Assembly (NCBI RefSeq): GCF_036711975.1
Contig: NC_091967.1
Coordinates: 3,596,001-3,660,000, forward strand
From: Onthophagus taurus
Taxonomy: Eukaryota; Arthropoda; Insecta; Coleoptera; Scarabaeidae
Direction of reading: 5' to 3'
Length of the DNA: 64,000 nucleotides
Positions within the stretch are counted from its first letter, which is position 1, and each line of letters begins with the position of its first letter. Position numbers and translations under genes: made by a program. The notes under the pieces are model-generated. The model worked only from the letters and a program-made list of their open reading frames with translations. It did no database searches and had not been told where the DNA came from. Positions 1 through 10,687 of this stretch are shown one piece after another.

Positions 1-263
1 TCCTTTCGTCTACTACTCACTCGACGAAGATTTAGAGGTCACTGACACTGTGATGGCGATTCTCTAGTGCCGACGGCGGATCCTTGCCATTGTGAAAAAG
101 CACGCACGTTAAAAACTTACAAGTAGTGTCATACTATACGCGCGTTACATTTAAGTATACCAGTCGTGGTATAAATTTAATCACAAATACTAGAGTCAAA
201 ATGATGTGAAATTTTTGAAGAAAATTATTTAGAGTTTGATTTTGTACTTTTCAACTGGTTTCT
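1..263. other. AT-rich flank, nothing recognised
   Basis: No coding signature, RNA gene or clear repeat is visible. The stretch ends where the inverted-repeat element starting at about 264 begins. Confidence 0.4.
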
Positions 264-2048
264 ATTTTATATAGAATTTAAGTCTAACTAGTTTCGGCCC
301 TTGGCCATCTTCAACATGGATAATTTCAACATTGAAGTGTTACAAGTTTAGAGGTTAAAATTTAAAAACGCTCTCTTTTAACAAAAGAAATATTAAGAAA
401 CTTGGGAAAAATTCAAGAATCATCATGTGGCTTAAAAATAGACGATTTTTTTTAATCAATGTGAAATGCCCCAAAAAACACGTTAAAAATAAAAAGAAAG
501 TGTTGAAAAGTGACTAACACTAGATTAACTTCAGTTATAAAACTTCTATTATATGATAACTAACTTCAGAGTTAAAATGTCAACCTCAATTTTGACATAT
601 TTGTAATCTTCATTAAAAATCCTTTAAAATGAGTACAAACACGACATATTTATCTTTAATATTAATGATGTTATGGTCAACTTCCGGTTAAGAATGTCAA
701 CGTCAATTTTGACATATTTGTAATCGTTGTGAAAAATCCTTTAAAATGAGTCCAAACATGATACGTTTAATTATAAAAATGTCTTAATATTAATCACAAA
801 AACAAAAAATATAATAAAAAAAATCAAAAATTAAGGTTGGTATTAAAATTTAAAAATTAAATTGCTATCTTCATTGTTGCTAACTTCAGGTTTAATGTTT
901 TTTATTCAAACTTTTTTGTTTTATGAGATAAGTGCGTCATCTTTGGACTCATTTTAAAGGTTTTTTAATGAAGATGACAAATATGTCAAAATTGACGTTT
1001 CAAACCGGAAGTGATTGTATCTCTATTAATATCAAAGTTAAATATGTCGAGTTTGGACTCATTTTAAATGATTTTTTATGAAGTTGACAAATTGATTAAA
1101 AAAAAATCGTCGATTTTTTGGGCGAAATGGCCCAAAAAACACGTTTAAAATAAAAAGAAAGTGTTGAAAAGTGACTAACACTAGATTAACTTCAATTATA
1201 AAACTTCTATTATATGATAACTAACTTCAGATTTAAAATGTCAACCTCAATTTTGACATATTTGTAATCTTCATTAAAAATCCTTTAAAATGAGTACAAA
1301 CACGACATATTTATCTTTAATATTAATGAAGTTATGATCAACTTCCGGTTAAGAACGTCAACGTCAATTTTGACATATTTGTAATCGTTGTGAAAAATCC
1401 TTTAAAATGAGTCCAAACATGATACGTTTAATTATAAAAATGTCTTAATATTTATCACAAAAACAAAAAATATAATAAAAAAAAATCAAAAATTAAGGTT
1501 GGTATTAAAATTTAAAAATTAAATTGCTATCTTCATTGTTGCTAACTTCAGGTTTAATGTTTTTTATTCAAACTTTCTTGTTTTATGTAATAAGTGCGTC
1601 ATCTTTGGACTCATTTTAAAGGTTTTTTAATGAAGATGACAAATATGTCAAAATTGACGTTTCAAACCGGAAGTGATTGTATCTCTATTAATATCAAAAT
1701 TAAATATGTCGAGTTTGGACTCATTTTAAATGATTTTTTATAAAGTTGCCAAATATGTCAAAATTAATACTTAGTTGAATACTTTTTGGTTTTTTGAGAG
1801 AAATGTGTCATGTTTAGACTCATTTTAAAGGTTAATTTATGAAGATTACTGAAAATTACTTAACTGAAAGTTTTTTTCACGACTTAGAGTTTTAGTTCAA
1901 TAAAAATATACAATACAGTGATATTTTATGCTAACTAGCCCTACCTACCGCTGATTTGTAAAATGGATGAGATGAGAGATGTTAATCTATTTGCCTCTGA
2001 AGATGGCCAAGGGCCGAAACTAGTTAGACTTAAATTCTATATAAAATA
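264..2048. mobile_element. Inverted-repeat-bounded non-autonomous DNA element
   Basis: About 49 bp at 264-313 (containing CTAGTTTCGGCCCTTGGCC) recurs in inverted orientation at 1999-2048, so the interval is bounded by terminal or subterminal inverted repeats. No transposase reading frame survives inside. The interior holds two long direct repeats and, at about 1895-1960, a stretch beginning with TCAATAAAAATATACAATA that also occurs beside the palindromic hairpin arrays at 15014, 16301, 30182 and 62500. That links this element to the same family. Class is unknown and no target-site duplication was identified. Confidence 0.6.
469..1757. repeat. Two 661-bp direct repeats with internal inverted sub-repeats
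   Basis: The block starting CCCAAAAAACACGTT at 469 restarts at 1130, giving a period of 661 bp. The copies are nearly identical to about 1740. Within each copy, stretches around TTTGACATATTTGTAATC and CCTTTAAAATGAGT recur and also appear in reverse orientation (GGACTCATTTTAAAGG), so each unit is partly palindromic. The high similarity suggests a recent duplication. Confidence 0.8.
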
Positions 2049-3430
2049 AAAGACAAACTTTTAATTTTATACTAACATCTAGAAAACGACAGTCGAAAGG
2101 TAGGTAATTGTAGGTTCATCTATTTTTTTGTATAGTAGAATTTCAGCCAGCATGAAAATCTCTAAAAACGATAAAATGTAGCTTAGTCAAGTGATGTATA
2201 ACGCGGTCTAATTACTGATACACTTAAGAGCTTTGACTGTTTTAGGTTCCGTGAAAGATGAGAAATTTTCTATTTGGTAAAATTTATTTAAAAAAAAAAA
2301 CATTGAAAACACAAGGGGTTTGATTCTGCTTCCATCCCTTGTTTACAAGGCCCAAACAAACCTACACAAACGATAGCTATAGGTAGGAAAAAACGCGGGG
2401 GAGCCATATCTTGTCACACACACAAACGTGGAAACGTTAAACATGTCCGTATGTGTGTGCGTACACACGTGTAGAAGCGTGTTCGAATGGCGTATTCGCA
2501 AAAGCCTTTTAAAATCCGTATCGCGGTCGTTCGGAGGTGTGCGCGTGTGTGCGTGGATCCGAAACATCTACACGTCGTCGTTCGTATACACATATAGGGG
2601 AGGGACCGAGGCGAGGTCATCGCCCCCCAAGTCCTGGACCTACGGTACGAATTTTTAACGCGAACCATGGTTGAGCCATTCGGTCGTTCGGCAAATCGAA
2701 TCGAGCAGAACTGCGTTTCTCCTCGCCCCCTCGCACTAAAACTTCCTATAACTCAGTCGAAAATAGGTGCAAAACACAAAACGAAAAAAATCTCATAAAA
2801 ATTTATCATAAAAACTTCAACTTGTATCTAAAAATTTAATTTCTTGAACAGAAAATATTTATTCTAATTTATTCTCTTAGATTAACGTGATATTAATTAA
2901 AACAGGACTAAAGCCTACCTTATATGTAGTGTTAATAACAATAATTAAGTAGGAAGATTAAAGTCTATTAATATAAATAACACCACATCAAAGAATAAAT
3001 CCTGCATCATATCACGCGGGATTGACCGCACTATACCACACTACAAAATTAACCATCTAATTAGGTTAATTTAACTCGATATGTGAACTTTGTATAATTA
3101 ATATTGTTTTCGTTTAAATATATAATTAATAAATAATAAATACAAATTTTTTTAATTAATGATTTCGATGGATTTCCCAAAAATTTCCAAATACAACCAA
3201 TTAACACACTTAGTCGGAAAATCAAGATGACATCAACGATTAATTAACTTAAAAAATTAAAGGAGTTAAGTATGAGACTTTCTGCTTTTTAATTCCATGA
3301 TTTCAGAAAATGTGTATTATGATTTACAGGCTTCAAATCAACAAATAAAGAAGATGCACAAGTTTGGAATTTATTGTTTTATCAAATGTTGTTGAAGAAT
3401 TAGGTCATCGCATTATAAGCTCAAAGTACA
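2049..3430. other. Intergenic; GC-rich island at about 2340-2740
   Basis: The segment at 2340-2740 is clearly more GC-rich than its surroundings and contains CA/GT dinucleotide runs (for example 2413-2475). Short open frames there overlap on both strands and show no protein-like composition. The rest is AT-rich with nothing recognised. Confidence 0.3.
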
Positions 3431-4249
3431 TACAGGGTGTTTACGGTCTTGTAATTTTATTTTCAAGGGGTGCTTAAATATCTCAAAAGAAAGTTATTAA
3501 TAATAACAGAGATATTGTTTTTTTTATTTCTTTTTCACGAAAACCACTAATTGTTCAAAGTTATCTCTGTGTTGTTGAATACAAAGAGTTCTCGACGTAT
3601 TCATGAATAGAAATTAAGGGGAATAAGGTCAGGTGACCGAGCAAGCCATGAAACAGGACCACCTCAATCAATCCACCTATTTTTAAACACATTATGTAAA
3701 TGTTGGCGAAATGTGTTGATGCTGATGTTGGCCGTTACATGAAAATGTTGCTTCATCAGCTAATACAAGTGAAGAAAAGTTTGGAATTTCAGTGTGTTTT
3801 TGTTGAAATCATTAGCAAAATTGCTAATGCTTGTATATAAGCTTGTACATAAGCTTGTATTTTTTGTACATGTGTTCGCCAGACAATGCGATTTGAAAAA
3901 TTTTATTGGCGAGATATTTGTCGAGTACTACTAGAAGGATTTTCTTCGACAAGATTTCAAATTTCTTCGGTATCCAAAATTTGTACGTGTCAATTCTGGC
4001 GTACTTACTCACAAATCAAAGAAAATTTATGTCAAACCAATAGTGCAGTAACAACAATGGGCACTATATTGTCCATTGGAGCCATTGTTTTATGTTTATT
4101 GAATCAAATTAATTAAATCAAAAAACTTTTAACAGTAATATTTCTCTTATTATGCAACTTTAGTTAAAACATTTTTACATTAATAACCTTCTTTTAGGAT
4201 ATTTAAGCACCCCTTAAAAATAAAATCACAAGACCGTAAACACCCTGTA
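3431..4249. mobile_element. Decayed Tc1/mariner-like element with about 50-bp TIRs
   Basis: The left end reads TACAGGGTGTTTACGGTCTT at 3431 and the right end mirrors it up to 4249, with only a couple of mismatches over about 50 bp. Both ends are flanked by TA, the target dinucleotide of the Tc1/mariner superfamily. At 819 bp it is shorter than an intact mariner, and it holds only fragments of a transposase on the minus strand. Confidence 0.85.
3610..3770 (-). pseudogene. Mariner-like transposase C-terminal remnant
   Basis: The reverse strand reads GGPVSWLARSPDLIPLNF around 3617-3672, the conserved block of insect mariner-like transposases that contains the third catalytic acidic residue. Upstream on the same strand are decayed pieces resembling the preceding helix (FRQHLHNVFKNRWI). 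Stops and frame breaks surround the block, so it cannot be functional. It lies inside the TIR-bounded element at 3431-4249. Confidence 0.7.
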
Positions 4250-5711
4250 TATTTATCACTGTAGTTTTAAATAATATTGTAAATTAAAAAGCAATTAAAA
4301 CAAAATCGTGTTAATCTGAAAGCATACATGTTCTTTGTTTGGTCAATCGGGTTGGGATTTAGAAGGCAACAAAAGAAAATGAAAGAAAAATGATGAACAA
4401 AGCCCGAATCCGCGACGGCATTTTCGAACACAATTGACTGTGACCTCGATCCGAGATCGTTCACCTTCGGAATCTCGCGCTCGCGAATTTCGAACGATTG
4501 TTTGGCCGTTGCCCCAGCCAAAGGCAACGAAGGACGAAGAACCGCCGCCGTGGCCGAAGCCTCTTTCGGCGCCCCACGAAAGCAGTGGCCGGCAGCGGGG
4601 GCCGGCGAGGGACCGACCGTGCCGCCAACGAACAGGACGCTCCCCGTGGCGTAAATTTAACCGTACATCGTCGGACCGGCACTGTCACGTTGACGCAACC
4701 AGTGCCGGATTCGATAAAAACAACTTCGCCTAAACTCAACAACCCATAAACTTCACTGTTTATTGCGTATTAACTGTTCCACTCGGGGTTTGAGTTTAGT
4801 GACTGTTTTTTAGTGAAGTTATTAAGTTTTCTTTGTACATTTTAAATTTAGTTATGTATGTAAATAATAGGATATAAATTAATTATAATTGTTGATCGTT
4901 GATTAGGGCCAAATACGGTTCTGTATGTAAGGCAAAAAACTCGCCACGCAGACATTGTATTGAGCAGCAATGAGTCGAGTTTCGGAGCCTTACCCTATCC
5001 CAAGCCGGGCGAGTGTGCACTAGGTCATTAACCTGGGGCCCCCGTGCGCCAGTGTGTATACATGGTGTGTGTGCGCGCGTACGTGCGCCCAGGGGCCGCA
5101 CAAGTGTGCGTGAGCACGCACTGCACGCGAAGACCTCAGAAACGTCGTCGGGAAAAATTCACGTCTGATGCACCTTGCCCCCTATGTGAGCAAATATACA
5201 GAGGAAGGATGTCCATGTTTATTGTTTCAATTAAGACGTTTTCTTTCTTGAAGCGAGTTTCACCCCAGCTACTTCATCACCCACCATTTTAATTTAGCTC
5301 TTCCTTCCAATAATCTAAAACAAAAACATTACACATATTAATGCATCCCAGATTTCATACAAATTAGATGATACAATTCTTACCCGAACGAAATTACACA
5401 ATAAATTTTTATCCTTATTCTACGTTTAATAAAATTATTTGCCGTTTTCATCTGGAATAGAAGCTGTAGTGTCGAGAGAGATGAAGCATGAAATTAATTT
5501 TATATGTCAATCTGCCAATCTTGAATTCGTAAGAAGTGAAAATAACGTTAGAAGTGAATTCAACTCAATTGATTAAAAGTACAATACGATTTCTATTTGC
5601 GGAAATGTCTGAAGGTAATATCAAATATATTGGAATAATAAAATAGACATTTAATATTTTAATTAATATCATTTTGGGCAACCCAATCAGTAAACTAATG
5701 AGTCTAATGAT
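4250..5711. other. Intergenic; GC-rich islands at 4430-4740 and 4980-5190
   Basis: Two GC-rich islands stand out. The second carries GTGTGTGTGCGCGCGTACGT-type simple sequence. Overlapping frames of similar length on both strands argue that the open frames are composition artefacts. No splice-bounded exon could be supported. The islands could be promoters, enhancers or non-coding exons. Confidence 0.3.
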
Positions 5712-6060
5712 TTGCAAATTTTGTAATTTCAGGAAGCATCTTTTGTACCTTTCTTAGTATACCGTCTATTTCTGGTGCTTTTGTGGATTTTATCCATCCT
5801 TCTTTTACTTCTACTTTATCTTCCCTAAATCCAAAGTCATGCTTCAAGAGCAGGCCTTTCTATTCAATTTCTTTTTGTAGTAGTTCTAGCAGAATAACTC
5901 GAGCAACAATTAGTTGATGGGTTTCCTGTTCCCGAGTTGTTCCGAGTTTTTCCACCATTTTAGGATGCATCTCAAATATCAAGTTTTTAGGCAGTTCTTG
6001 TTTTCCTCCTCTCTTGCTTTATAAGCATCATTGAGAGCAACATCCAGCTTGTTTGTAAGT
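5712..6060 (-). pseudogene. Broken copy of an unidentified protein, possibly retro-derived
   Basis: Reading the minus strand from 6060 down gives protein-like segments: NKLDVALNDAYKAREEENK, then after a frame change a stretch including MHPKMVEKLGTTREQETHQL and IVARVILLELLQKEIE, a stop, and then LLLKHDFGFREDKVEVKEGW followed by APEIDGILRKVQKMLPEI. The composition (charged, alternating, few breaks over about 110 codons) is far more protein-like than other frames nearby. I do not recognise the family. The in-frame stop after KEIE and at least one frameshift mark it as a pseudogene. The absence of recognisable introns would fit a processed copy, but no poly-A tail was found. Confidence 0.45.
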
Positions 6061-8666
6061 TCCCCTTGTTTATATGTTTTTTTTTTGTTCATGGGTTTCC
6101 ATTTTAAGTCCTAGTACTTAATGTGGCGACTATTTTGTTGCAAGTTTTTTTTAAGTGTCCCTCTTTGCATCTTTTTTTTTTCTGTCAAATTCGTTCATAA
6201 GAGGTCATAAAGAGAAGGTGGTGGGCAAGGGTCAGTTTGCAATTATTACTTTTAAGGCCATCTCATCGTAGAGCGGGGGTCGTTTAGAGTACCGCTGGGT
6301 CATAAGCGGAACGTATAGAATGTAGTCCATGTACGCATACACACACTGAAAGAGTCAATAGACCAAACAAAAGCGACCGCAGCCGCAGCACAAAAAAGAA
6401 AGTAAATGCATCTCTCGTACCCCGCAGTCTTTTTCATGTTAAAGAAAATATTAGCGAGGATTTTGCCGGACGAAGTGGGTTTTACGATGAACGCCGCATC
6501 GCCGTGAAAGCCCCGTTTTAATTAACGGTTCTCGAATTCGTATCGGAAAACGGTTTTTAATATGTAAAAGCCCGGACTCGGTTCGGCAAAAGGTAACTCG
6601 ACAGTAGTTTGGTTTTAATATTCATTCCGATTTGGACGAGGCGCACTGAACTAACTAAAAAAGAAGAGACAGATATGTTAATAATTTGCTTCCCGTAACG
6701 TTGAATATTCTATGGGACCACACAACCCGGCGGGCTCACCAAAGGAAGATTTAAGACGCACGCCAATTGCGTTACGTTATTTGTAGCACCCAGTTGCGTT
6801 TGTCTTTGATTACGTACGTACATAATTGAATGTTAATCGGCGATTAATTAGCACGATTATGGTGTACTAGTGCACGCTAGCGGTTATCCCGTTTGTTTTA
6901 TTAGCAATAAAAATGTTCCTCGTGTACTTAAATGTCCATGCGAATCGTATTGCAATTAACTAACAGATTAACGAGCCAATACAAAATAAGCACTTAATAT
7001 ATATACAAGGTTAACATATGTTATACATTCTAATATTAGTATATGATAATATTAATTCAAACTTATCTCTTGATTAGTGGTGAGAGATTATAATTTTATG
7101 TTAAAATTTTTTGATATCATATATAAACGTTTTTGTGGTAAAGTTGGAGTGTTCTTAAAGTAACCTTTTCGTGATACGATGGTTCTTCTTGTTTACGGGA
7201 CCGTAGAGTCTCCAGGTGCACTTTTGTCACCTGAAACAATCCCCCTTCAATATTTTATGCATTGGACGTTCAGTTCCCTGGAGAAATTAGCGCCGTGTTT
7301 AGCATTATTTAGTGGCGGCAGGCAGTTTCCGTATAACAAGTTTTATTTAGCGCCTGCGTCCGAAACCGCGCGACCAGCAAGCCAGCGGCGGTTGCGGGTT
7401 TCCCGGAATCGCGTTGTTATTCAGCGACGGATGCCATCTTCTTCCTCTCATTCATCAGCGAGTGCGCTTCTTCAGCGAGAGAGATTCGCTTTCGTATTCG
7501 TTGCGTTGTTCTGTTGTTGGTAGGCGATTTTATTACTTTCGTCGTCTGGTAGGATGGAATTCACGGTGCGTTCGCAAAATGCGGGAGCGATCGTCGACCG
7601 CCTGCTTCTCTTACTGAGGTGTGGACAATAGGCTCTACCCAGAACCGTGATTTTGCAACGGCACGATTTAGTAAACACAAAACGGGAATGGCCGATCCGT
7701 CAGTCAGTTCGAATCGAAATCGTTTCGTAAATTATAGTTTTACGCAAGAACTACTTAGTATTTAAAAGAAAATGTTGAAAAAAAATTACCTTGATATAGC
7801 TAGTATTCATCAAAATCTCCCCGAAATCAATTACTCACCTTCGAGTATTAAAGCTCAACGTAACTTTTCTGAATACCTCCATTTCGTGCACCCTCGGACA
7901 TCAATATGGCCAAAGGTCTACGACGGCGATTCGTAGATGGATTAGGTTGATGGATCGCCTCGGTGGACCGAAACGAACGATCTCGATGTTATTAGTTTTT
8001 CGACTCGGCGAGCTAAAAAAAAGACATAGAAGGATCATCCGCCCAGGACTTACAATGCCCTCAAAGCAACGATTCCAAACGCACCGACGATTTATAGTCG
8101 GCGTGGATGCCTTCGGTCGCGAACACGTGTTTGCCACTAATAAGAGAGGAGCATTAAGGGTTACGAGCCCATAGATTATGCATTTTAATTTCGTCTTCTC
8201 ACGCTCCAACCTCGAGAGCTGTTCGAACTAACGCTGTTCGCGATATGTACGCACGTTCTTATATTCTCGCAACGCTTTGCCCTAACACTAACATTAAATT
8301 AACAGTTCCGTACACCTTGGAGGAAATTGAGTTTGTCTAAGGATATTTGTACACAATGTTATTGTTGTGGAACCTACGGATTTACAATTTACAATGAGAT
8401 TTATTTGATCTCAATGACTTGAATTAATATCGCCAATTTTGATCAAAAAAATTTCGGTTATATAAGTCCAAGTTGAAGTGGATCTCAGAAGCAATCGGAT
8501 TTTGCAACAAGAGCCAAAATAGATAGCAGCTACAATCTATCAACTTCGATCTCTTGTTACTATTTCAACCCATTTCTTAGCAACACACATAAATTTCTCT
8601 TATAATGTGATAAAAACCCAAGCTACAATATGATGACCAATTGGCACCTCGGTTGACAGTTGACCA
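6061..8666. other. Intergenic; GC-rich island at 7180-7620
   Basis: No supported gene. A GC-rich, CpG-containing island lies at about 7180-7620 and a smaller one at 7900-8230. Open frames on both strands there are short and not protein-like. The remainder is AT-rich unique sequence. Confidence 0.3.
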
Positions 8667-8759
8667 CGATTTTGGCACCTCGGTACAGTTTTAGAACTTT
8701 TGACTAATTAAGGCCAGGGTGTATGTATACGGACGAGGTTCAGTGATTAATATCAGATA

Positions 8760-9106
8760 TACAGGGTGATTCGAAAAACCGTTGACAGACTTCTAGAGCA
8801 GGTAATACATCAAAAATTAAGATGAAAAGTCTTAATTGATAAAAGTTTTGTAAGACACCAATTGATAGATAATTGATCACTTTACACGAAAATACTGCCC
8901 GTTTGAGAAAATTAGCAATGGCGTAGACAATATTTTTAAAAAAGGGCTTTTTATTGCAGATAATGTTTAATTTTAAAGAATCTTTGAGCCGCTATATCTC
9001 GTTAAGCAGGCATTTACGACCCGATGTATATTAAAACTATTCATCTTAATTTTTCTTGTATTATCTACTCTAAAAGTCTGTCAGCGGTTTTTTGAATCAC
9101 CATGTA
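8760..9106. mobile_element. Tc1/mariner-type MITE
   Basis: TACAGGGTGATTCGAAAAAC at 8760 is mirrored by the right end at about 9065-9106, with inverted similarity over roughly 45 bp. Both ends abut TA. A 105-bp deletion derivative of the same family occurs at 48000-48104, again directly before the same satellite leader. Confidence 0.8.
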
Positions 9107-9221
9107 TATCTGGGCCTCAGAGCAAAAAAAAGGAAGGTTACTTTAAACCCTTCGGTCGATCTTGGCAAGACATTTACATAAAAAGTCGATTTTAATCAAA
9201 AATTAGTGGACACTACTGCTC

Positions 9222-10630
9222 TAAATCGATTAAACGTCAAAATTATTGATTTTCGAAAATTAACTCAATCTTAACTCAAAAACTAAAAGCGATGGAGAAA
9301 AACTTTTTATACATAAAACCTTAGTAATGGGCGATAAAGACTAGATCCATAACAAGATTGAACCCAATTATTACCATTTTTTATTTATAAGCTTTAAATC
9401 GATTAAACATCAAAATTGTTGATTTTCGAAAATTAACTCAATCTTAACTCAAAAACTAAAAGCGATGGAGAAAAACTTTTTATACATAAAACCTTAGTAA
9501 TGGGCGATAAAAACTAGATCCATAACAAGATTGAAGCCAATTATTACTATTTTTTATTTATAAGCTCTAAATCGATTAAACATCAAAATTGTTGATTTTC
9601 AAAAATTAACTCAATCATAACTCATAAAATAAAAGCGATGGGGATATATTTTTTACACATAAAATCGTAGTAATGAACCATAAAGATAAGATCCATAACA
9701 AGATTGAACCCAATTATTACCATTTTTTATTTATAAGCTTTATATCGATTAAACATCAAAATTGTTGATTTTCGAAAATTAATTCCATCATAACTCAAAA
9801 ACTGAAAGCAATGGAGAAAAACTTTTTATACATAAAACCTTAGTAATGGGCGATAAAGACTAGATCCATAACAAGATTGAACCCAATTATTACCATTTCT
9901 TATTTATAAGCTTTAAATCGATTAAACATCAAAATTGTTGATTTTCGAAAATTAACTCAATCTTAACTCAAAAACTAAAAGCGATGGAGAAAAACTTTTT
10001 GTACATAAAACCTTAGTAATGGGCGATAAAAACTAGATCCATAACAAGATTGAAGCTAATTATTACTATTTTTTATTTATAAGCTCTAAATCGATTAAAC
10101 ATCAAAATTGTTGATTTTCAAAAATTAACTCAATCATAACTCATAAAATAAAAGCGATGGGGAAATATTTTTTACACATAAAATCTTAGTAATGAACCAT
10201 AAAGATAAGATCCATAACAAGATTGAACCCAATTATTACCATTTTTTATTTATAAGCTTTATATCGATTAAACATCAAAATTGTTGATTTTCGAAAATTA
10301 ATTCCATCATAACTCAAAAACTAAAAGCAATGGAGAAAAACTTTTTATACATAAAACCTTAGTAATGGGCGATAAAGACTAGATCCATAACAAGATTGAA
10401 CCCAATTATTACCATTTCTTATTTATAAGCTCTAAATCGATTAAACATCAAAATTGTTGATTTTTGAAAATTAACTCAATCACAGCTTAAAAACTAAAAG
10501 CAATAGAGAAAAACTTTTTATACATAAAACCTTAGTAATGGGCGATAAAGACTAGATCCATAAAAAGATTGAACCCAATTATTACCATTTTTTATTTATA
10601 AGCTTTAAATCGATTAAACATCAAAATTGT
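9222..10630. repeat. 173-bp satellite array, about 8 monomers, trimeric higher-order pattern
   Basis: The motif CGATTAAACATCAAAATTG recurs every 173 bp (for example 9400, 9573, 9746). Two monomer types can be told apart: type A has ATGGAGAAAAACTTTTTA and GGGCGATAAA, type B has ATGGGGAAATATTTTTTACA and AACCATAAAG. The order is A-A-B-A-A-B-A-A. Monomers 2-4 and 5-7 share private variants, so the amplified unit appears to be a 519-bp trimer. Confidence 0.9.
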
Positions 10631-10687
10631 TACACTCTGGGCTTAATTAGTTAAAAGATCTAAAACTGTATCGAGGTGCCAAAATCG

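Larger units (their letters stand above)
8667..10687. mobile_element. Inverted-repeat element carrying a 173-bp satellite array
   Basis: About 57 bp at 8667-8723 (starting CGATTTTGGCACCTCGGTAC) recurs inverted at 10631-10687, with a few mismatches. The enclosed 2 kb contains a mariner-type MITE (8760-9106), a short leader that also occurs beside the second array in the SWIB intron, and eight 173-bp satellite monomers. The right inverted repeat begins directly inside a monomer. No transposase is visible, so the element is non-autonomous and its class is unclear. Confidence 0.65.

Noticed and set aside
7179..7523. 114-codon frame with a methionine start
   Set aside because: No family resemblance; the second half is low-complexity serine and arginine from GC-rich sequence.
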